Below are positions 17,390 to 26,046 of a stretch of DNA of 64,000 bases, piece after piece (position 1 is the first letter of the stretch; every line of letters begins with the position of its first letter). The notes under the pieces were generated by a model that was not told the origin of the DNA, did not search any database, and saw only the letters and a list, made by a program, of their open reading frames with translations. The stretch is taken from the NCBI GenBank assembly GCA_942636505.2, contig CALOGB020000174.1, positions 62,001-126,000 of the forward strand, in the 5' to 3' direction. The translations under genes were made by a program, and so were the position numbers. The stretch is from an uncultured bacterium. Lineage in GTDB: Bacteria > Pseudomonadota > Alphaproteobacteria > Sphingomonadales > Sphingomonadaceae.

Positions 17390-19702
17390 CTAGATCGCAT
17401 GCCCCTCGGTATCGCGCAGCACTTCGCGGCGGCCGACGTGATCGGGGCGACCGACGATGCCGTCCTTCTCCATCCGCTCGATCAACCGCGCAGCCGAGTT
17501 GTAGCCGATCCGCAACTGGCGCTGGAGCCACGAGGTCGACGCCTTCTGCGACTCGCACACCAGCTGGATCGCCTGGCGATATTGCTGGTCTTCCGCGGAA
17601 TCCTCACCGGTCGGCGAGCCCTCCAGCGCGAAGCTCTCCTCGGGCTCCTCAGTGACGGACGAGATGTAATCCGGCAGCCCCTGCGAGCGCCAGTGATCCG
17701 CTACCAGCCGCACTTCGTCATCGGTCACGAACGGGCCGTGGACGCGGACGATGCCCTTGCCGCCGGGCATGTAGAGCATGTCGCCCTTACCGAGCAGCTG
17801 TTCGGCGCCCTGTTCGCCCAGAATGGTCCGCGAATCGATCTTCGACGTGACGTGGAAGCTGATCCGGGTCGGCAGATTGGCCTTGATGACGCCGGTGATG
17901 ACGTCGACCGACGGCCGCTGCGTCGCCATGATCAGGTGGATGCCCGCCGCGCGCGCCTTCTGCGCAAGCCGTTGGATGAGGAACTCGACCTCCTTGCCCG
18001 CGGTCATCATCAGATCGGCGAGCTCGTCGACGATCACCACGATCTGCGGCAGCACGTCGTATTCGAGCTTTTCCTCCTCGTACATCGGCGCGCCGGTATC
18101 CGGGTGATACCCCGTCTGCACCTTGCGCCCGAGCGGCTGCCCCTTGGCCTTCGCGCCGCGCACCTTGTCGTTGAAACCGGCGAGGCTGCGCACGCCGACG
18201 GAGGACATCTGGCGATAGCGATCCTCCATCGTCTCGACCGCCCATTTCAGCGCGCGCACCGCCTTGGCGGGATCGGTCACGACCGGCGACAACAGGTGCG
18301 GAATGTCGTCGTACATGCTGAGTTCGAGCATCTTCGGATCGATCATGATCATCCGGCACTGGTTCGGCGTCAGCTTGTAGAGCAGCGACAGGATCATGCT
18401 GTTCAGGCCGACCGACTTGCCCGAACCGGTGGTACCCGCGACCAGCAGATGCGGCATCGGCGCGAGATCGGCGATCACCGAATCGCCCGCGATGTTCTTG
18501 CCGAGGATGATCGGCAACTGCGCCGACTGGTCCTCGAACGTCTGGCTGCCGACGAGTTCGTGCAAGCTCACTGCCTCGCGCCGCGCATTCGGCAGCTCGA
18601 TCCCGATCACGTTGCGCCCCGGGATCACCGCGACGCGCGCCGAAATCGCGGACATGTTGCGCGCGATATCGTCGGCCAGCGCGATCACGCGGCTTGCTTT
18701 GATGCCGGGTGCGGGCTCGAGTTCGTACATCGTCACGACCGGGCCCGGCCGCACCTCGATGATCGAGCCCTTGACGTGGAAATCGTCGAGCACGTTCTCC
18801 AGCAGCCGGGCGTTGCGCTCCAGCCCCGCCTTGTCGATCACATTGCCCTGGCTCGGCGGCGACGGCGTCAGCAGGTCGAGGCTCGGCAGCGTGAAATTGT
18901 CGCGCAGGTCGAGCGACGACTGGCGCTCCTTGGGTTTCGCCTGCGACGGCGCGTTCTGGCGATCCGCGATCACCGGGGCGGGGCGGGGGTCTGGCTCCGC
19001 CACTGCACGCGGCTCGACCGGTTTGCGCGTCAACGTCAGCGGTTCGTCGTCGTCCTCGTCGATCTCCGCAAAGCCGTCATAGCCAAGCGCTTCGGTGCGG
19101 TTGCGGCGGGGAAGGCGCCATTTGCGCTCGCCGAGATCGATCTCGATGCTCTTGCCCCAGACGATCGCGCCGGCAATCGCCGCGACCAGCCCGATCGCGC
19201 GCGCGGACCAGAGTTCGGCGACCGGCTGGCCGATGAAGCTCAACGCCCAGTGCACCGCGCTGGAGACCGACAGGCCGATCACGCCGCCCCAGCCGGCGGG
19301 AAGCGCGAGCACCGACGTGCCCGATACGAATGCCAGCGCGCTCGCCATCAGCGCGACGCCGATCGCCGCGCCGCGCACCATCCGCACCCAATGCCCGAGC
19401 GGCGCGTCACGCCACAGTCGCATGCCCAGAATCGGCCCTATCGGCAGCAGCAACGCGACCGCGGGTCCGAACAGCGTGAGCGCGATATCGGCGAACCATG
19501 CACCCGGCGGTCCGACCAGATTGGCGGGGTCGCCGCCCGACGCGGTGTTGAGCGCGGGGTCGCTCGGGTGATAGCTCGCCAGCGCCAGCGCCATCAGCAG
19601 CGTGCCGACGAACAGCGCGATCGCGGCGATCAGCGCGCCGCTGCGGACGGCACCCGCCTTCACCGTCTCACGCCACAAGGCTGGCTGCGCGCGGCTGGCC
19701 AT
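17390..19702 (-). CDS. ftsK: DNA translocase FtsK
   Basis: A 770-residue septal DNA pump that clears the dimer-resolution region at division. The N-terminal 200 residues hold four or so membrane spans. A Pro/Arg-rich linker follows, then the motor with GTTGSGKSVGLN (Walker A), IVIVDELADLMM (Walker B) and MATQRPSVDVITG. The C-terminal gamma winged helix has QLRIGYNSAARLIERMEKDGIVG and ends REVLRDTEGHAI; it reads polarity sequences. The linker is short, as usual in Alphaproteobacteria. ATG 19702 is the first start with the membrane region complete. A 17-bp palindrome lies 18 bp upstream. Confidence 0.96.
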   Translation of the reverse strand: MASRAQPALWRETVKAGAVRSGALIAAIALFVGTLLMALALASYHPSDPALNTASGGDPANLVGPPGAWFADIALTLFGPAVALLLPIGPILGMRLWRDAPLGHWVRMVRGAAIGVALMASALAFVSGTSVLALPAGWGGVIGLSVSSAVHWALSFIGQPVAELWSARAIGLVAAIAGAIVWGKSIEIDLGERKWRLPRRNRTEALGYDGFAEIDEDDDEPLTLTRKPVEPRAVAEPDPRPAPVIADRQNAPSQAKPKERQSSLDLRDNFTLPSLDLLTPSPPSQGNVIDKAGLERNARLLENVLDDFHVKGSIIEVRPGPVVTMYELEPAPGIKASRVIALADDIARNMSAISARVAVIPGRNVIGIELPNARREAVSLHELVGSQTFEDQSAQLPIILGKNIAGDSVIADLAPMPHLLVAGTTGSGKSVGLNSMILSLLYKLTPNQCRMIMIDPKMLELSMYDDIPHLLSPVVTDPAKAVRALKWAVETMEDRYRQMSSVGVRSLAGFNDKVRGAKAKGQPLGRKVQTGYHPDTGAPMYEEEKLEYDVLPQIVVIVDELADLMMTAGKEVEFLIQRLAQKARAAGIHLIMATQRPSVDVITGVIKANLPTRISFHVTSKIDSRTILGEQGAEQLLGKGDMLYMPGGKGIVRVHGPFVTDDEVRLVADHWRSQGLPDYISSVTEEPEESFALEGSPTGEDSAEDQQYRQAIQLVCESQKASTSWLQRQLRIGYNSAARLIERMEKDGIVGRPDHVGRREVLRDTEGHAI

Positions 19703-19719
19703 GACCCGTATTCTCCAGA

Positions 19720-19736
19720 TTCTCTACAATAGAGAA
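19720..19736. promoter_or_regulatory. Palindrome upstream of ftsK
   Basis: TTCTCTACAATAGAGAA is a perfect inverted repeat (7-bp arms, 3-nt centre) in the divergent 144-bp region between ftsK and the UbiH-like gene. It could be an operator. No regulator is identified. Confidence 0.4.
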
Positions 19737-19846
19737 ATGCATCGTCCCCGACAGCGTCAACGTCAAGATAACCGCGCTGCAACACGGGTTAAACCGCGTC
19801 GGGAACGTCGTTGGCAGCGACCGGCTGGCGGGATAAAGCGGGCGCC

Positions 19847-21061
19847 ATGGACACAGATGTAATCATCCTCGGTGGCGGGCTGGTCGGCGCAACACTCGCC
19901 GTGGCGCTAGACGTGCACGGTATCTCGACGATCGTGATCGACCCCGCCGACCCCGCGGTGACCCTGGCCCCCGGCTTCGACGGCCGCGCGTCCGCCGTGG
20001 CGAGCGCAAGCCACCGGATGCTCGACGCGATCGGCATCGGCGCGACGCTGGCAGGGCAGGGCTGTGCGATCCGCCAGATTCGGGTGAGCGATGGCCTCGA
20101 GCCGGGCGCGCTCGATTTCGTCCCCGCCGCCGACGACGGCGCGCTCGGCACGATGTACGAGAACAAGCTGCTCCGCCGCACGCTGTTCGATGCCGCGACC
20201 GCCGCGCCGCATGTCGATCTTCGCATGCAGACGCGCGCTACCTCGGTCGACCGTGCCGAATCGGGCGTCACCGCCATGCTGGACTCGGGTGACGTCATCC
20301 GCGCGCCGCTGTTGATCGCCGCGGAGGGCCGCAATTCGCCGACGCGCGAGGCCGCCGGGATCACGATCGCGCGTTGGTCATACGAGCACACCGCGATCAT
20401 CGCCGCGTTCCACCACGAACGCTCGCACGAGGACGTCGCGTACGAGATCTTCTATGCGAGCGGTCCGTTCGCACTGCTACCGCTGCCCGATGATGCCGAT
20501 GGCCATCGCTCCGCGATCGTCTGGACGGTCGACGCGAAGAACGCGCCCGGCATGCTCAAGCTCGGCGACCGCGCGTTCCTCGCCGAAGCCGAGAAGAGCA
20601 TGGGCGGTTTCCTCGGCACGCTGTCGATGGCGACGCCGCGGTCGAGCTACCCGCTAGGCTTTCACCACGCCGCGCGCATCACCGACACGCGGCTCGCGCT
20701 CGTCGGCGACGCCGGCCACGGCATCCACCCGATCGCCGGGCAGGGTCTCAACCTGGGCTTCCGCGACGTCGCGACGCTCGCCGAAGTGCTGGTCGAGGGC
20801 AAGCGCCTCGGCCTCGACCTCGGTGACGCAGCGCTGCTCGCACGCTACCAGCGCTGGCGCGGGCTCGACACGTTCATGACCGCCGCTGCCACCGACACGC
20901 TCACCCGCCTGTTCGGCCTCCCCGGCAAGACCGCCAGTGCCGTGCGCCGCTTCGGCATCAGCGCCGTCAACGCGATCCCGCCGCTCAAGGATCGCTTCAT
21001 GGCGGAGGCACGCGGTGAATCAGGTGATCTGCCCAAGCTGTTGCAGGGGCTCAAGATCTGA
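19847..21061 (+). CDS. UbiH/UbiF-family FAD-dependent hydroxylase (ubiquinone biosynthesis)
   Basis: A 404-residue class A flavoprotein monooxygenase. The FAD dinucleotide motif VIILGGGLVGATLAVAL is at residues 5-21, the second FAD motif is LALVGDAGHGIHPIAGQGLN, and APLLIAAEGRNSPTR matches the DG-like middle motif. These are hallmarks of the UbiH/UbiF/Coq6 group hydroxylating the ubiquinone ring. Which ring position is not decidable from sequence, as alphaproteobacterial members vary. ATG 19847 begins directly before the FAD strand; the longer frame from 19811 lacks support. It ends in a convergent junction with the glycosylase gene, where a small CCGCCG/CGGCGG hairpin lies near 21072-21088. 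Confidence 0.9.
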   Translation: MDTDVIILGGGLVGATLAVALDVHGISTIVIDPADPAVTLAPGFDGRASAVASASHRMLDAIGIGATLAGQGCAIRQIRVSDGLEPGALDFVPAADDGALGTMYENKLLRRTLFDAATAAPHVDLRMQTRATSVDRAESGVTAMLDSGDVIRAPLLIAAEGRNSPTREAAGITIARWSYEHTAIIAAFHHERSHEDVAYEIFYASGPFALLPLPDDADGHRSAIVWTVDAKNAPGMLKLGDRAFLAEAEKSMGGFLGTLSMATPRSSYPLGFHHAARITDTRLALVGDAGHGIHPIAGQGLNLGFRDVATLAEVLVEGKRLGLDLGDAALLARYQRWRGLDTFMTAAATDTLTRLFGLPGKTASAVRRFGISAVNAIPPLKDRFMAEARGESGDLPKLLQGLKI

Positions 21062-21201
21062 GACGGGCGATCTGCCGCCGATCAGCGGCGGCTCTCTGTC
21101 ACGACGATCTCACCAACTGGACCCGGCCTCCACCGGAAAAATTCGGCTGTCCTACCGCGAGAGGCACTGACCGTATTGGGGGCCGGAATTAGGTGAGTGT
21201 T

Positions 21202-21936
21202 TCAAACCGCCCCACGTAACTCCAGCGCCCGCGCAAACACCGCGTCGAACATCTCCGCCGTCAGCACGCCGGTATTCACGTTGTAGCGCGAGCAGTGGAA
21301 GCTATCGATCAGGATGCGGCCATCGGGCATCACATGCTCCGCGCCATGTGCGAAGCGCGCCTTGGGCAACCGCCCGCCAAGCATCTTCACCGCCGACTGA
21401 TGCGCGATATGCCCCAGTGCCACGAACACCCGCGCGGTCGGCACCGCATCCGCCTGCGTCTCGAGGAACGGCCGGCAGGTGCGGATCTCCTCCGGCGTCG
21501 GCTTGTTCTCGGGCGGCAGGCACTTCACCGCGTTGAGGATGATCGCGCCGTCCAGCGCCAGCCCGTCCTCGGCCTTCGCACCATACGTCCCGGTCGCAAG
21601 CCCGAACCGCCCGAGCGTCTCGTACAGGAACTGCCCCGCATAATCGCCGGTGAACGCGCGGCCCGTGCGGTTCGCGCCATGCTTCCCCGGCGCGAGGCCG
21701 ATGATGCCGAGCCAAGCAGCCGGATCGCCGAACGCAGGAACGGGCGCGTTCCACCAGGTCGGGAACTCGGTCCGCAACTGCTCGCGCACGGCGACGAGGC
21801 GAGGGCAGAGCGGGCAGTCATGCGGCGGCTCGGTCTCGGGCAGCGCGGAGACGGGCGCAAAGACGGTCGTGACGTCGACGTCGCCGGTCTCTTCGACGGT
21901 TTCGGGAAGCTCGGAGGTGTAAGGTGTGGAATCCAT
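21202..21936 (-). CDS. Family 5 (UdgB-type) uracil-DNA glycosylase
   Basis: A 244-residue iron-sulfur DNA glycosylase. The active-site segment LAPGKHGANRTGRAFTGD is typical of UDGb/family 5, whose loop lacks the Asp or Asn of other families. Four cysteines suited to a 4Fe-4S cluster are present: CPLC near the N-terminus and the pair in VKCLPPENKPTPEEIRTC. The C-terminal motif is DSFHCSRYN. It removes uracil, hypoxanthine or related lesions. It is divergent from folK with a 22-bp spacer, so their promoters overlap. Confidence 0.93.
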   Translation of the reverse strand: MDSTPYTSELPETVEETGDVDVTTVFAPVSALPETEPPHDCPLCPRLVAVREQLRTEFPTWWNAPVPAFGDPAAWLGIIGLAPGKHGANRTGRAFTGDYAGQFLYETLGRFGLATGTYGAKAEDGLALDGAIILNAVKCLPPENKPTPEEIRTCRPFLETQADAVPTARVFVALGHIAHQSAVKMLGGRLPKARFAHGAEHVMPDGRILIDSFHCSRYNVNTGVLTAEMFDAVFARALELRGAV

Positions 21937-21958
21937 GGGATTGCGCTAGGCGGACCAA

Positions 21959-22468
21959 ATGTCGCCTGCAACCCCGCTCCCGCCGATCGCGCAGGCAACA
22001 ACCACCTACGCGATCGCGCTCGGCTCCAACCGACGCGGCCGTCACGGGAACCCAGAGCGCGAGATCGCCGCCGCGCTGGAGACGCTCGGCACTGTCGTCG
22101 CACGATCGCCGACGGTCGCCAGCGCACCCCTCGGCCCCTCGAACCGCCGCTACGCCAACGCCGTTGCGCTGGTCGAGACGCCCGAGGACCCCGCCGCGCT
22201 GCTCGTCCGCCTGAAAAACATCGAGCGCACGTTCGGCCGCCGCCCCGGCCGCCGCTGGGGCAGCCGCGTCATCGACCTCGACATCATCCTCTGGTCCGGC
22301 GGCGCGTGGTCGTCGCCCGGTCTCACCGTTCCGCACGCCGCCTTCCGCTCTCGCAGTTTCGTCCTCGGCCCCCTCGCAGGGTTAATCCCGAACTGGCGCG
22401 ATCCGCTGACCGGACGAACGATCCGGCAATTGGCGCAATCGGTTGACCGAAAGCGGCCACGCGATTAG
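21959..22468 (+). CDS. folK: 6-hydroxymethyl-7,8-dihydropterin pyrophosphokinase FolK
   Basis: A 169-residue enzyme transferring pyrophosphate from ATP to hydroxymethyl-dihydropterin, the step before dihydropteroate synthase (folP lies at 39573). Motifs are YAIALGSNRRG, PSNRRYANAVALVETPEDP and the catalytic GRRWGSRVIDLDIILW. It ends 21 bp before the tRNA-Lys gene. Confidence 0.95.
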   Translation: MSPATPLPPIAQATTTYAIALGSNRRGRHGNPEREIAAALETLGTVVARSPTVASAPLGPSNRRYANAVALVETPEDPAALLVRLKNIERTFGRRPGRRWGSRVIDLDIILWSGGAWSSPGLTVPHAAFRSRSFVLGPLAGLIPNWRDPLTGRTIRQLAQSVDRKRPRD

Positions 22469-22489
22469 GTGCGCGGTCCACGATGGCGG

Positions 22490-22565
22490 GGGTCCGTAGC
22501 TCAGTTGGTAGAGCAAGCGACTTTTAATCGAGAGGTCCCGGGTTCGAGCCCCGGCGGACCCACCA
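22490..22565 (+). tRNA. tRNA-Lys (anticodon TTT)
   Basis: A 76-nt cloverleaf with CCA encoded. Acceptor GGGTCCG pairs with CGGACCC, the D stem is GCTC/GAGC, the T stem is CCGGG/CCCGG with loop TTCGAGC, and the discriminator is A. The anticodon loop is CTTTTAA, giving TTT, so it reads both lysine codons. The lower three anticodon-stem pairs (C29-G41, G30-C40, A31-T39) are canonical, but positions 27/43 (A/G) and 28/42 (G/A) are mismatched. Confidence 0.96.
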
Positions 22566-22612
22566 TCGATGCCTCGGGCGATGCAGCGCCCGAAACGGGC
22601 AAGCGGCGGCAC

Positions 22613-23287
22613 GTGCCCGCGGTTCTCGCCGGTGCGTCGGTCGCTGCCGTTGGGCTTGGCCTCATCCTTCTCGTCGGTCTCGCGGTCGATCACTGGCCGT
22701 TTGCGTTCGACCGGTCGATCATCCTCGGCCTGCGCGCGTGGGGCGGGCCGTCATGGCTGCCCAAGGTCGCGGCCGACGTCACCGCACTCGGCGGCGGCAT
22801 CGTCCTGACGATCGTCGTGGTGGTCGTCGCTGGCCTGCTGATCGTCCAGCGCCTCTGGCTGACCGCCGCCGCCATGATCGCGGCCAGCGTCACCGGCAAT
22901 ATCGTGGTCGAACTCGTCAAGCTGCAGGTCGCCCGCCCGCGCCCCGACATCGTCGCGCACCTCGTCACCGTCACGCATATGAGCTTTCCGAGCGGGCATT
23001 CGGCGAACAGCGCGATCGTCTATCTCACGCTCGCCGGCCTCGCCTCGCAGGTGACTCGGGACCGCGCGACCCGAGCGTATCTGCTGGTCGTCGTGATCCT
23101 GCTGGTCGGCGCAATCGGCTGCAGCCGCGTGTATCTGGGCGTCCACTGGCCGAGCGACGTGCTGGCCGGATGGAGCTTCGGCACGCTCTGGGCGCTCGCC
23201 TGGTGGCTGGCCACCGCCCGCGCGCGGCGAGCGATCGGCGGCGAGCGCCACGCGTTCGGCACCCCGCCCGCCGATCCGGCCTCCTAG
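22613..23287 (+). CDS. PAP2-family membrane phosphatase
   Basis: About 224 residues with six or so membrane spans. The three phosphatase motifs are present: KLQVARPRP (K-x6-RP), SFPSGHSANS (PSGH) and SRVYLGVHWPSD (S-R-x5-H-x3-D). Such enzymes dephosphorylate undecaprenyl pyrophosphate, phosphatidate or related lipids. GTG 22613 is the only in-frame canonical start between the tRNA and the first membrane span; the open frame continues upstream through the tRNA but that part is not protein. Its 5' end is 47 nt from the tRNA CCA, so processing of a joint transcript is likely. It overlaps galE by 4 bp tail to tail. Confidence 0.85.
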   Translation: MPAVLAGASVAAVGLGLILLVGLAVDHWPFAFDRSIILGLRAWGGPSWLPKVAADVTALGGGIVLTIVVVVVAGLLIVQRLWLTAAAMIAASVTGNIVVELVKLQVARPRPDIVAHLVTVTHMSFPSGHSANSAIVYLTLAGLASQVTRDRATRAYLLVVVILLVGAIGCSRVYLGVHWPSDVLAGWSFGTLWALAWWLATARARRAIGGERHAFGTPPADPAS

Positions 23288-24282
23288 CGACCCTTCTCCG
23301 CCAGCGCGCGCTCCCACGCCAGCGCATCGCGGACGATGCCGTCCAGATCGGCATGGCGCGGCGTCCAGTCGAGCGTCTCCAGGATCGCGCGATTGTCCGA
23401 GATCAGCATCGCCGGATCGCCCGCGCGACGTCCTTCCAGGCGGCGCTCGATCGTCCGGTTGGTAACCTTGTCGACCGCATCGAGCACCTCGAGCACCGAG
23501 AAGCCCTTGCCATAGCCTGCGTTGAGCGTGTGACTCTTGGCGGGTTCGGCGACCAGGACTTCCAGCGCGGCGACATGCGCGGCGGCGAGGTCGGTGACGT
23601 GGATATAGTCGCGCACGCCGGTGCCGTCTGGCGTGGCGAAGTCGGTGCCATAGACGCCGACATGACCGCGCTTGCCGGTCGCCGCCTCGACCGCGATCTT
23701 GATCAGGTGGGTAGCGCCGACCGTAGACTGGCCGCTGCGTCCCTGCGGATCCGCGCCGGCGACATTGAAGTAGCGCAGCGCTGCGTAGTTCATCGGATGC
23801 GCCGCGGCGACGTCGCGCAGCATCGCCTCGGTCATCAGCTTCGACATGCCGTAGGGGTTGATCGGCACGGTCGGATCGCCCTCCGCGACAGGCACCTTCT
23901 CGGGCGTGCCATAGGTCGCGGCGGTCGACGAGAAGATGAAGTGGGCCACGCCCTCGACGACCGCACTCTCGATCAGCGCACGGCTGGCGGCGGTGTTGTT
24001 GCGGTAATATTTGAGCGGATCGCTGACCGACTCGGGCACCACGACCGAGCCCGCGAAATGCATGATCGCCTTGACGTTGTGCTCGCGGATCGCCGCGCGG
24101 ACCTTCGCGTCGTCGGCGACGTTCGCCTCGACGAGTGCGGCGCGAGGATCGACCGCCCAGTCGAAGCCTGTGACCAGATTGTCGAGCACGACGACGTCAT
24201 ACCCGGCATCGAGCAACGCCAGCACCGCGTGGCTGCCGATATAACCGGCCCCGCCAGTCACCAAAACCTTACCGTCAATCAC
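23284..24282 (-). CDS. galE: UDP-glucose 4-epimerase
   Basis: A 332-residue short-chain dehydrogenase-type epimerase interconverting UDP-glucose and UDP-galactose for exopolysaccharide and LPS sugars. The NAD motif VTGGAGYIGSHAV is at residues 8-20. The serine is in FSSTAATYG and the catalytic Tyr-x3-Lys is in NPYGMSKLM. The C-terminus has GDPAMLISDN and the LDWTPRHADLDGIV tail typical of GalE. The start is GTG 24282 with GAGGAG upstream. Transcription diverges from msrA. Confidence 0.94.
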   Translation of the reverse strand: MIDGKVLVTGGAGYIGSHAVLALLDAGYDVVVLDNLVTGFDWAVDPRAALVEANVADDAKVRAAIREHNVKAIMHFAGSVVVPESVSDPLKYYRNNTAASRALIESAVVEGVAHFIFSSTAATYGTPEKVPVAEGDPTVPINPYGMSKLMTEAMLRDVAAAHPMNYAALRYFNVAGADPQGRSGQSTVGATHLIKIAVEAATGKRGHVGVYGTDFATPDGTGVRDYIHVTDLAAAHVAALEVLVAEPAKSHTLNAGYGKGFSVLEVLDAVDKVTNRTIERRLEGRRAGDPAMLISDNRAILETLDWTPRHADLDGIVRDALAWERALAEKGR

Positions 24283-24341
24283 GCGCGTCTCCTCTTTGTT
24301 GCGGGGTAGCGACTTCCTACATTGGCGGAAAGGAGATCGTT

Positions 24342-24884
24342 ATGACGGATTATGTAACGCTGGCCGGCGGCTGCTTCTGGTGCACCGAGGCGGTATTCAA
24401 GGACGTGATCGGCGTCGAGAGCGCCGAAAGCGGCTATATCGGCGGGCACATGCCCAACCCGACCTACAAGCAGGTCTGCGGTGGCGACACCGGCCATGCC
24501 GAGGCGATCCGGATCGGTTTCGACCCGGAGCAGCTGAAGCTCGGCGACCTGCTCGACATCTTCTTCGCGACGCACGACGCGACGACGCTGAACCGACAGG
24601 GCAACGACGTAGGGACCCAGTACCGCTCGGCGATGTTCCCGGCGGACGATGCACAGAAGGCGGAGATGGAGGCGGCGCTCGAGCGGGCTCAGGCCGGCTC
24701 GCCGAAGCCGATCGTCACGACGATCGAGCCGATGGACACGTGGTACGAGGCCGAGGGCTATCATCAGGATTACTGGGAAACCTCGGGCCGCTCGAACCCG
24801 TACTGCATGGCAGTGATCCCACCCAAGCTGCAGAAGCTCCGCAAGAGTTTCGCCGCGCGGTCGAAGGCGGCTGTGAACGCGTAA
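24342..24884 (+). CDS. msrA: Peptide methionine-S-sulfoxide reductase MsrA
   Basis: A 180-residue cytoplasmic repair enzyme. The catalytic motif GGCFWCTEAVF is near residue 10, followed by GYIGGHMPNPTYKQVC, with a possible resolving Cys, and HDATTLNRQGNDVGTQYRS. EDYHQ-like HQDYW is near the end. The ATG has AGGAG 8 nt upstream. MsrB, the R-sulfoxide enzyme, is in the same window at 51856-52272 but not in an operon with it. Confidence 0.95.
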   Translation: MTDYVTLAGGCFWCTEAVFKDVIGVESAESGYIGGHMPNPTYKQVCGGDTGHAEAIRIGFDPEQLKLGDLLDIFFATHDATTLNRQGNDVGTQYRSAMFPADDAQKAEMEAALERAQAGSPKPIVTTIEPMDTWYEAEGYHQDYWETSGRSNPYCMAVIPPKLQKLRKSFAARSKAAVNA

Positions 24885-24899
24885 GATCGAACCAATGCT

Positions 24900-24978
24900 G
24901 TTCCCCCGCGGAAGCGGGGGCCCAGCTAAATATCGCCGTCCGACCTGACTCCTGGACCCCTGCGTGCGCAGGGGAACG
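24900..24978. repeat. Intergenic inverted repeat, family G (degenerate)
   Basis: The arms are GTTCCCCCGCGGAAGCGGGGG and CCCCTGCGTGCGCAGGGGAAC in part, separated by about 40 nt. It lies at the msrA/sua5 convergent junction. Its left arm is like that of the element inside thiD at 36932-36984. Confidence 0.7.
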
Positions 24979-24980
24979 GA

Positions 24981-26000
24981 CTATCGATGTGCGGCGCGGC
25001 GCAAGCGATCGTTGATCGCTTCGCCGATGCCTTCAGACGGGATCGGCGCGATCGCGATCTTTGAGCGATCGTTTGCGTCCGCTGCATGGAGCAGGTCGAA
25101 CAGTTTCGCGGCTGCTTCGAGCAAGTTGCCAGATGCTGAAAGCGACACGTCGCCAGCCATATCACCAAACCCGATTAGCCACTCGTCTGAACCTGCCTCG
25201 GTCGCATTCAACCGGAGCGGCTTGCTCGGCGCATAATGGCTTTCTAGCTGCCCCGGCGCCGTCACCCCACTACCAATCCCCCCCGGCGAAGGCCGGGGCC
25301 CAATTGGGGGAGGGTCATGACGCAGGTCGTGCCCGGTTACATCCGACGTTCCAATTGGGCCCCGGCCTTCGCCGGGGGGGTGTTGGAGGTGGGTTAGCAG
25401 TGCTTCGGCGGTGATCGGCCCCGGCCGCAACACCGTCCGCCCCGCCACGATCGTCGACTCTAGCCCCGCTTCGGTAGCCCCGTCGTCGATAATCAACGGC
25501 ACATTCCCCCCCAAGCTCTCCGCAACATGCGCAGCGCAAGTCGGACTGATCCCCCCGCTCGCATTGGCCGAAGGCGCCGCCAAAGGCCGCCCCGACGCCG
25601 CAATCAACCCCTGCATCGCCCGGTGCCGAGGCACCCGAACCGCGATCGTATCCAATCCCGCCGTCACCAGCGAAGCAATTCCCGAATCCCCCCGCAACGG
25701 CAGCACCAACGTCAGCGGCCCAGGCCAGAACGCCCCAGCCAACGCCAACGCATCCGCATCGAACACCGCAATCCGCTCTGCCGCCGCCAGATTTGCCACA
25801 TGCACGATCAGCGGATTGAAACTCGGCCGTCCCTTGGCGGCATAAATCCGCGCCACCGCCTCCGCATTCGTAGCGTCCGCCGCCAACCCATACACCGTCT
25901 CGGTTGGCACCGCGACGATCCCCCCGTCGCGAATCAGCGCGGCGGCTTCGGCGATCGCGGCCGTGCCGTAGGGTAAAATCCGAGGGTGTGGACGGGTCAT
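24981..26000 (-). CDS. L-threonylcarbamoyladenylate synthase (Sua5/YciO/YrdC)
   Basis: A 339-residue enzyme making threonylcarbamoyl-AMP for t6A37 of tRNA; TsaD, the next enzyme, is at 44520. The YrdC domain (about 1-200) has IVAVPTETVYGLAADA, KGRPSFNPLIVHV and PSANASGGISPT. The C-terminal Sua5 domain (from about 242) has SHYAPSKPLRLN. Between them, residues about 207-241 are encoded by a 103-bp inverted repeat that occurs elsewhere intergenically; it keeps the frame open and lengthens the interdomain linker. ATG 26000 is chosen over the longer frame from 26069, which precedes the conserved start. The enzyme is probably functional because both domains are intact. Confidence 0.9.
   Translation of the reverse strand: MTRPHPRILPYGTAAIAEAAALIRDGGIVAVPTETVYGLAADATNAEAVARIYAAKGRPSFNPLIVHVANLAAAERIAVFDADALALAGAFWPGPLTLVLPLRGDSGIASLVTAGLDTIAVRVPRHRAMQGLIAASGRPLAAPSANASGGISPTCAAHVAESLGGNVPLIIDDGATEAGLESTIVAGRTVLRPGPITAEALLTHLQHPPGEGRGPIGTSDVTGHDLRHDPPPIGPRPSPGGIGSGVTAPGQLESHYAPSKPLRLNATEAGSDEWLIGFGDMAGDVSLSASGNLLEAAAKLFDLLHAADANDRSKIAIAPIPSEGIGEAINDRLRRAAHR
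25278..25380. repeat. Inverted repeat family H, inserted in frame in sua5
   Basis: The arms are CCCCGGCGAAGGCCGGGGCC (ending CAATTGG) and the complement beginning CCAATTGGGCCCC and ending GCCGGGG. The repeat is 103 bp with a loop of about 45 nt. Copies are at 27783-27882 and 36368-36470, both intergenic. Here it lies wholly inside the sua5 reading frame, between its two domains. Confidence 0.92.
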
Positions 26001-26046
26001 TCCACGAGCGTATAGCGGGTCCAAACCGTAGCGATAAGAGGATGCG

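Noticed and set aside
15485..19732. A 1415-codon plus-strand open frame over lolA, porin and ftsK
   Set aside because: It is antisense to three well-supported genes, has no family resemblance and arises from GC-rich codon bias.
22469..22612. N-terminal extension of the PAP2 protein through the tRNA gene
   Set aside because: The translated stretch is the familiar tRNA-derived peptide GSVAQLVEQATF; the tRNA is the real feature.
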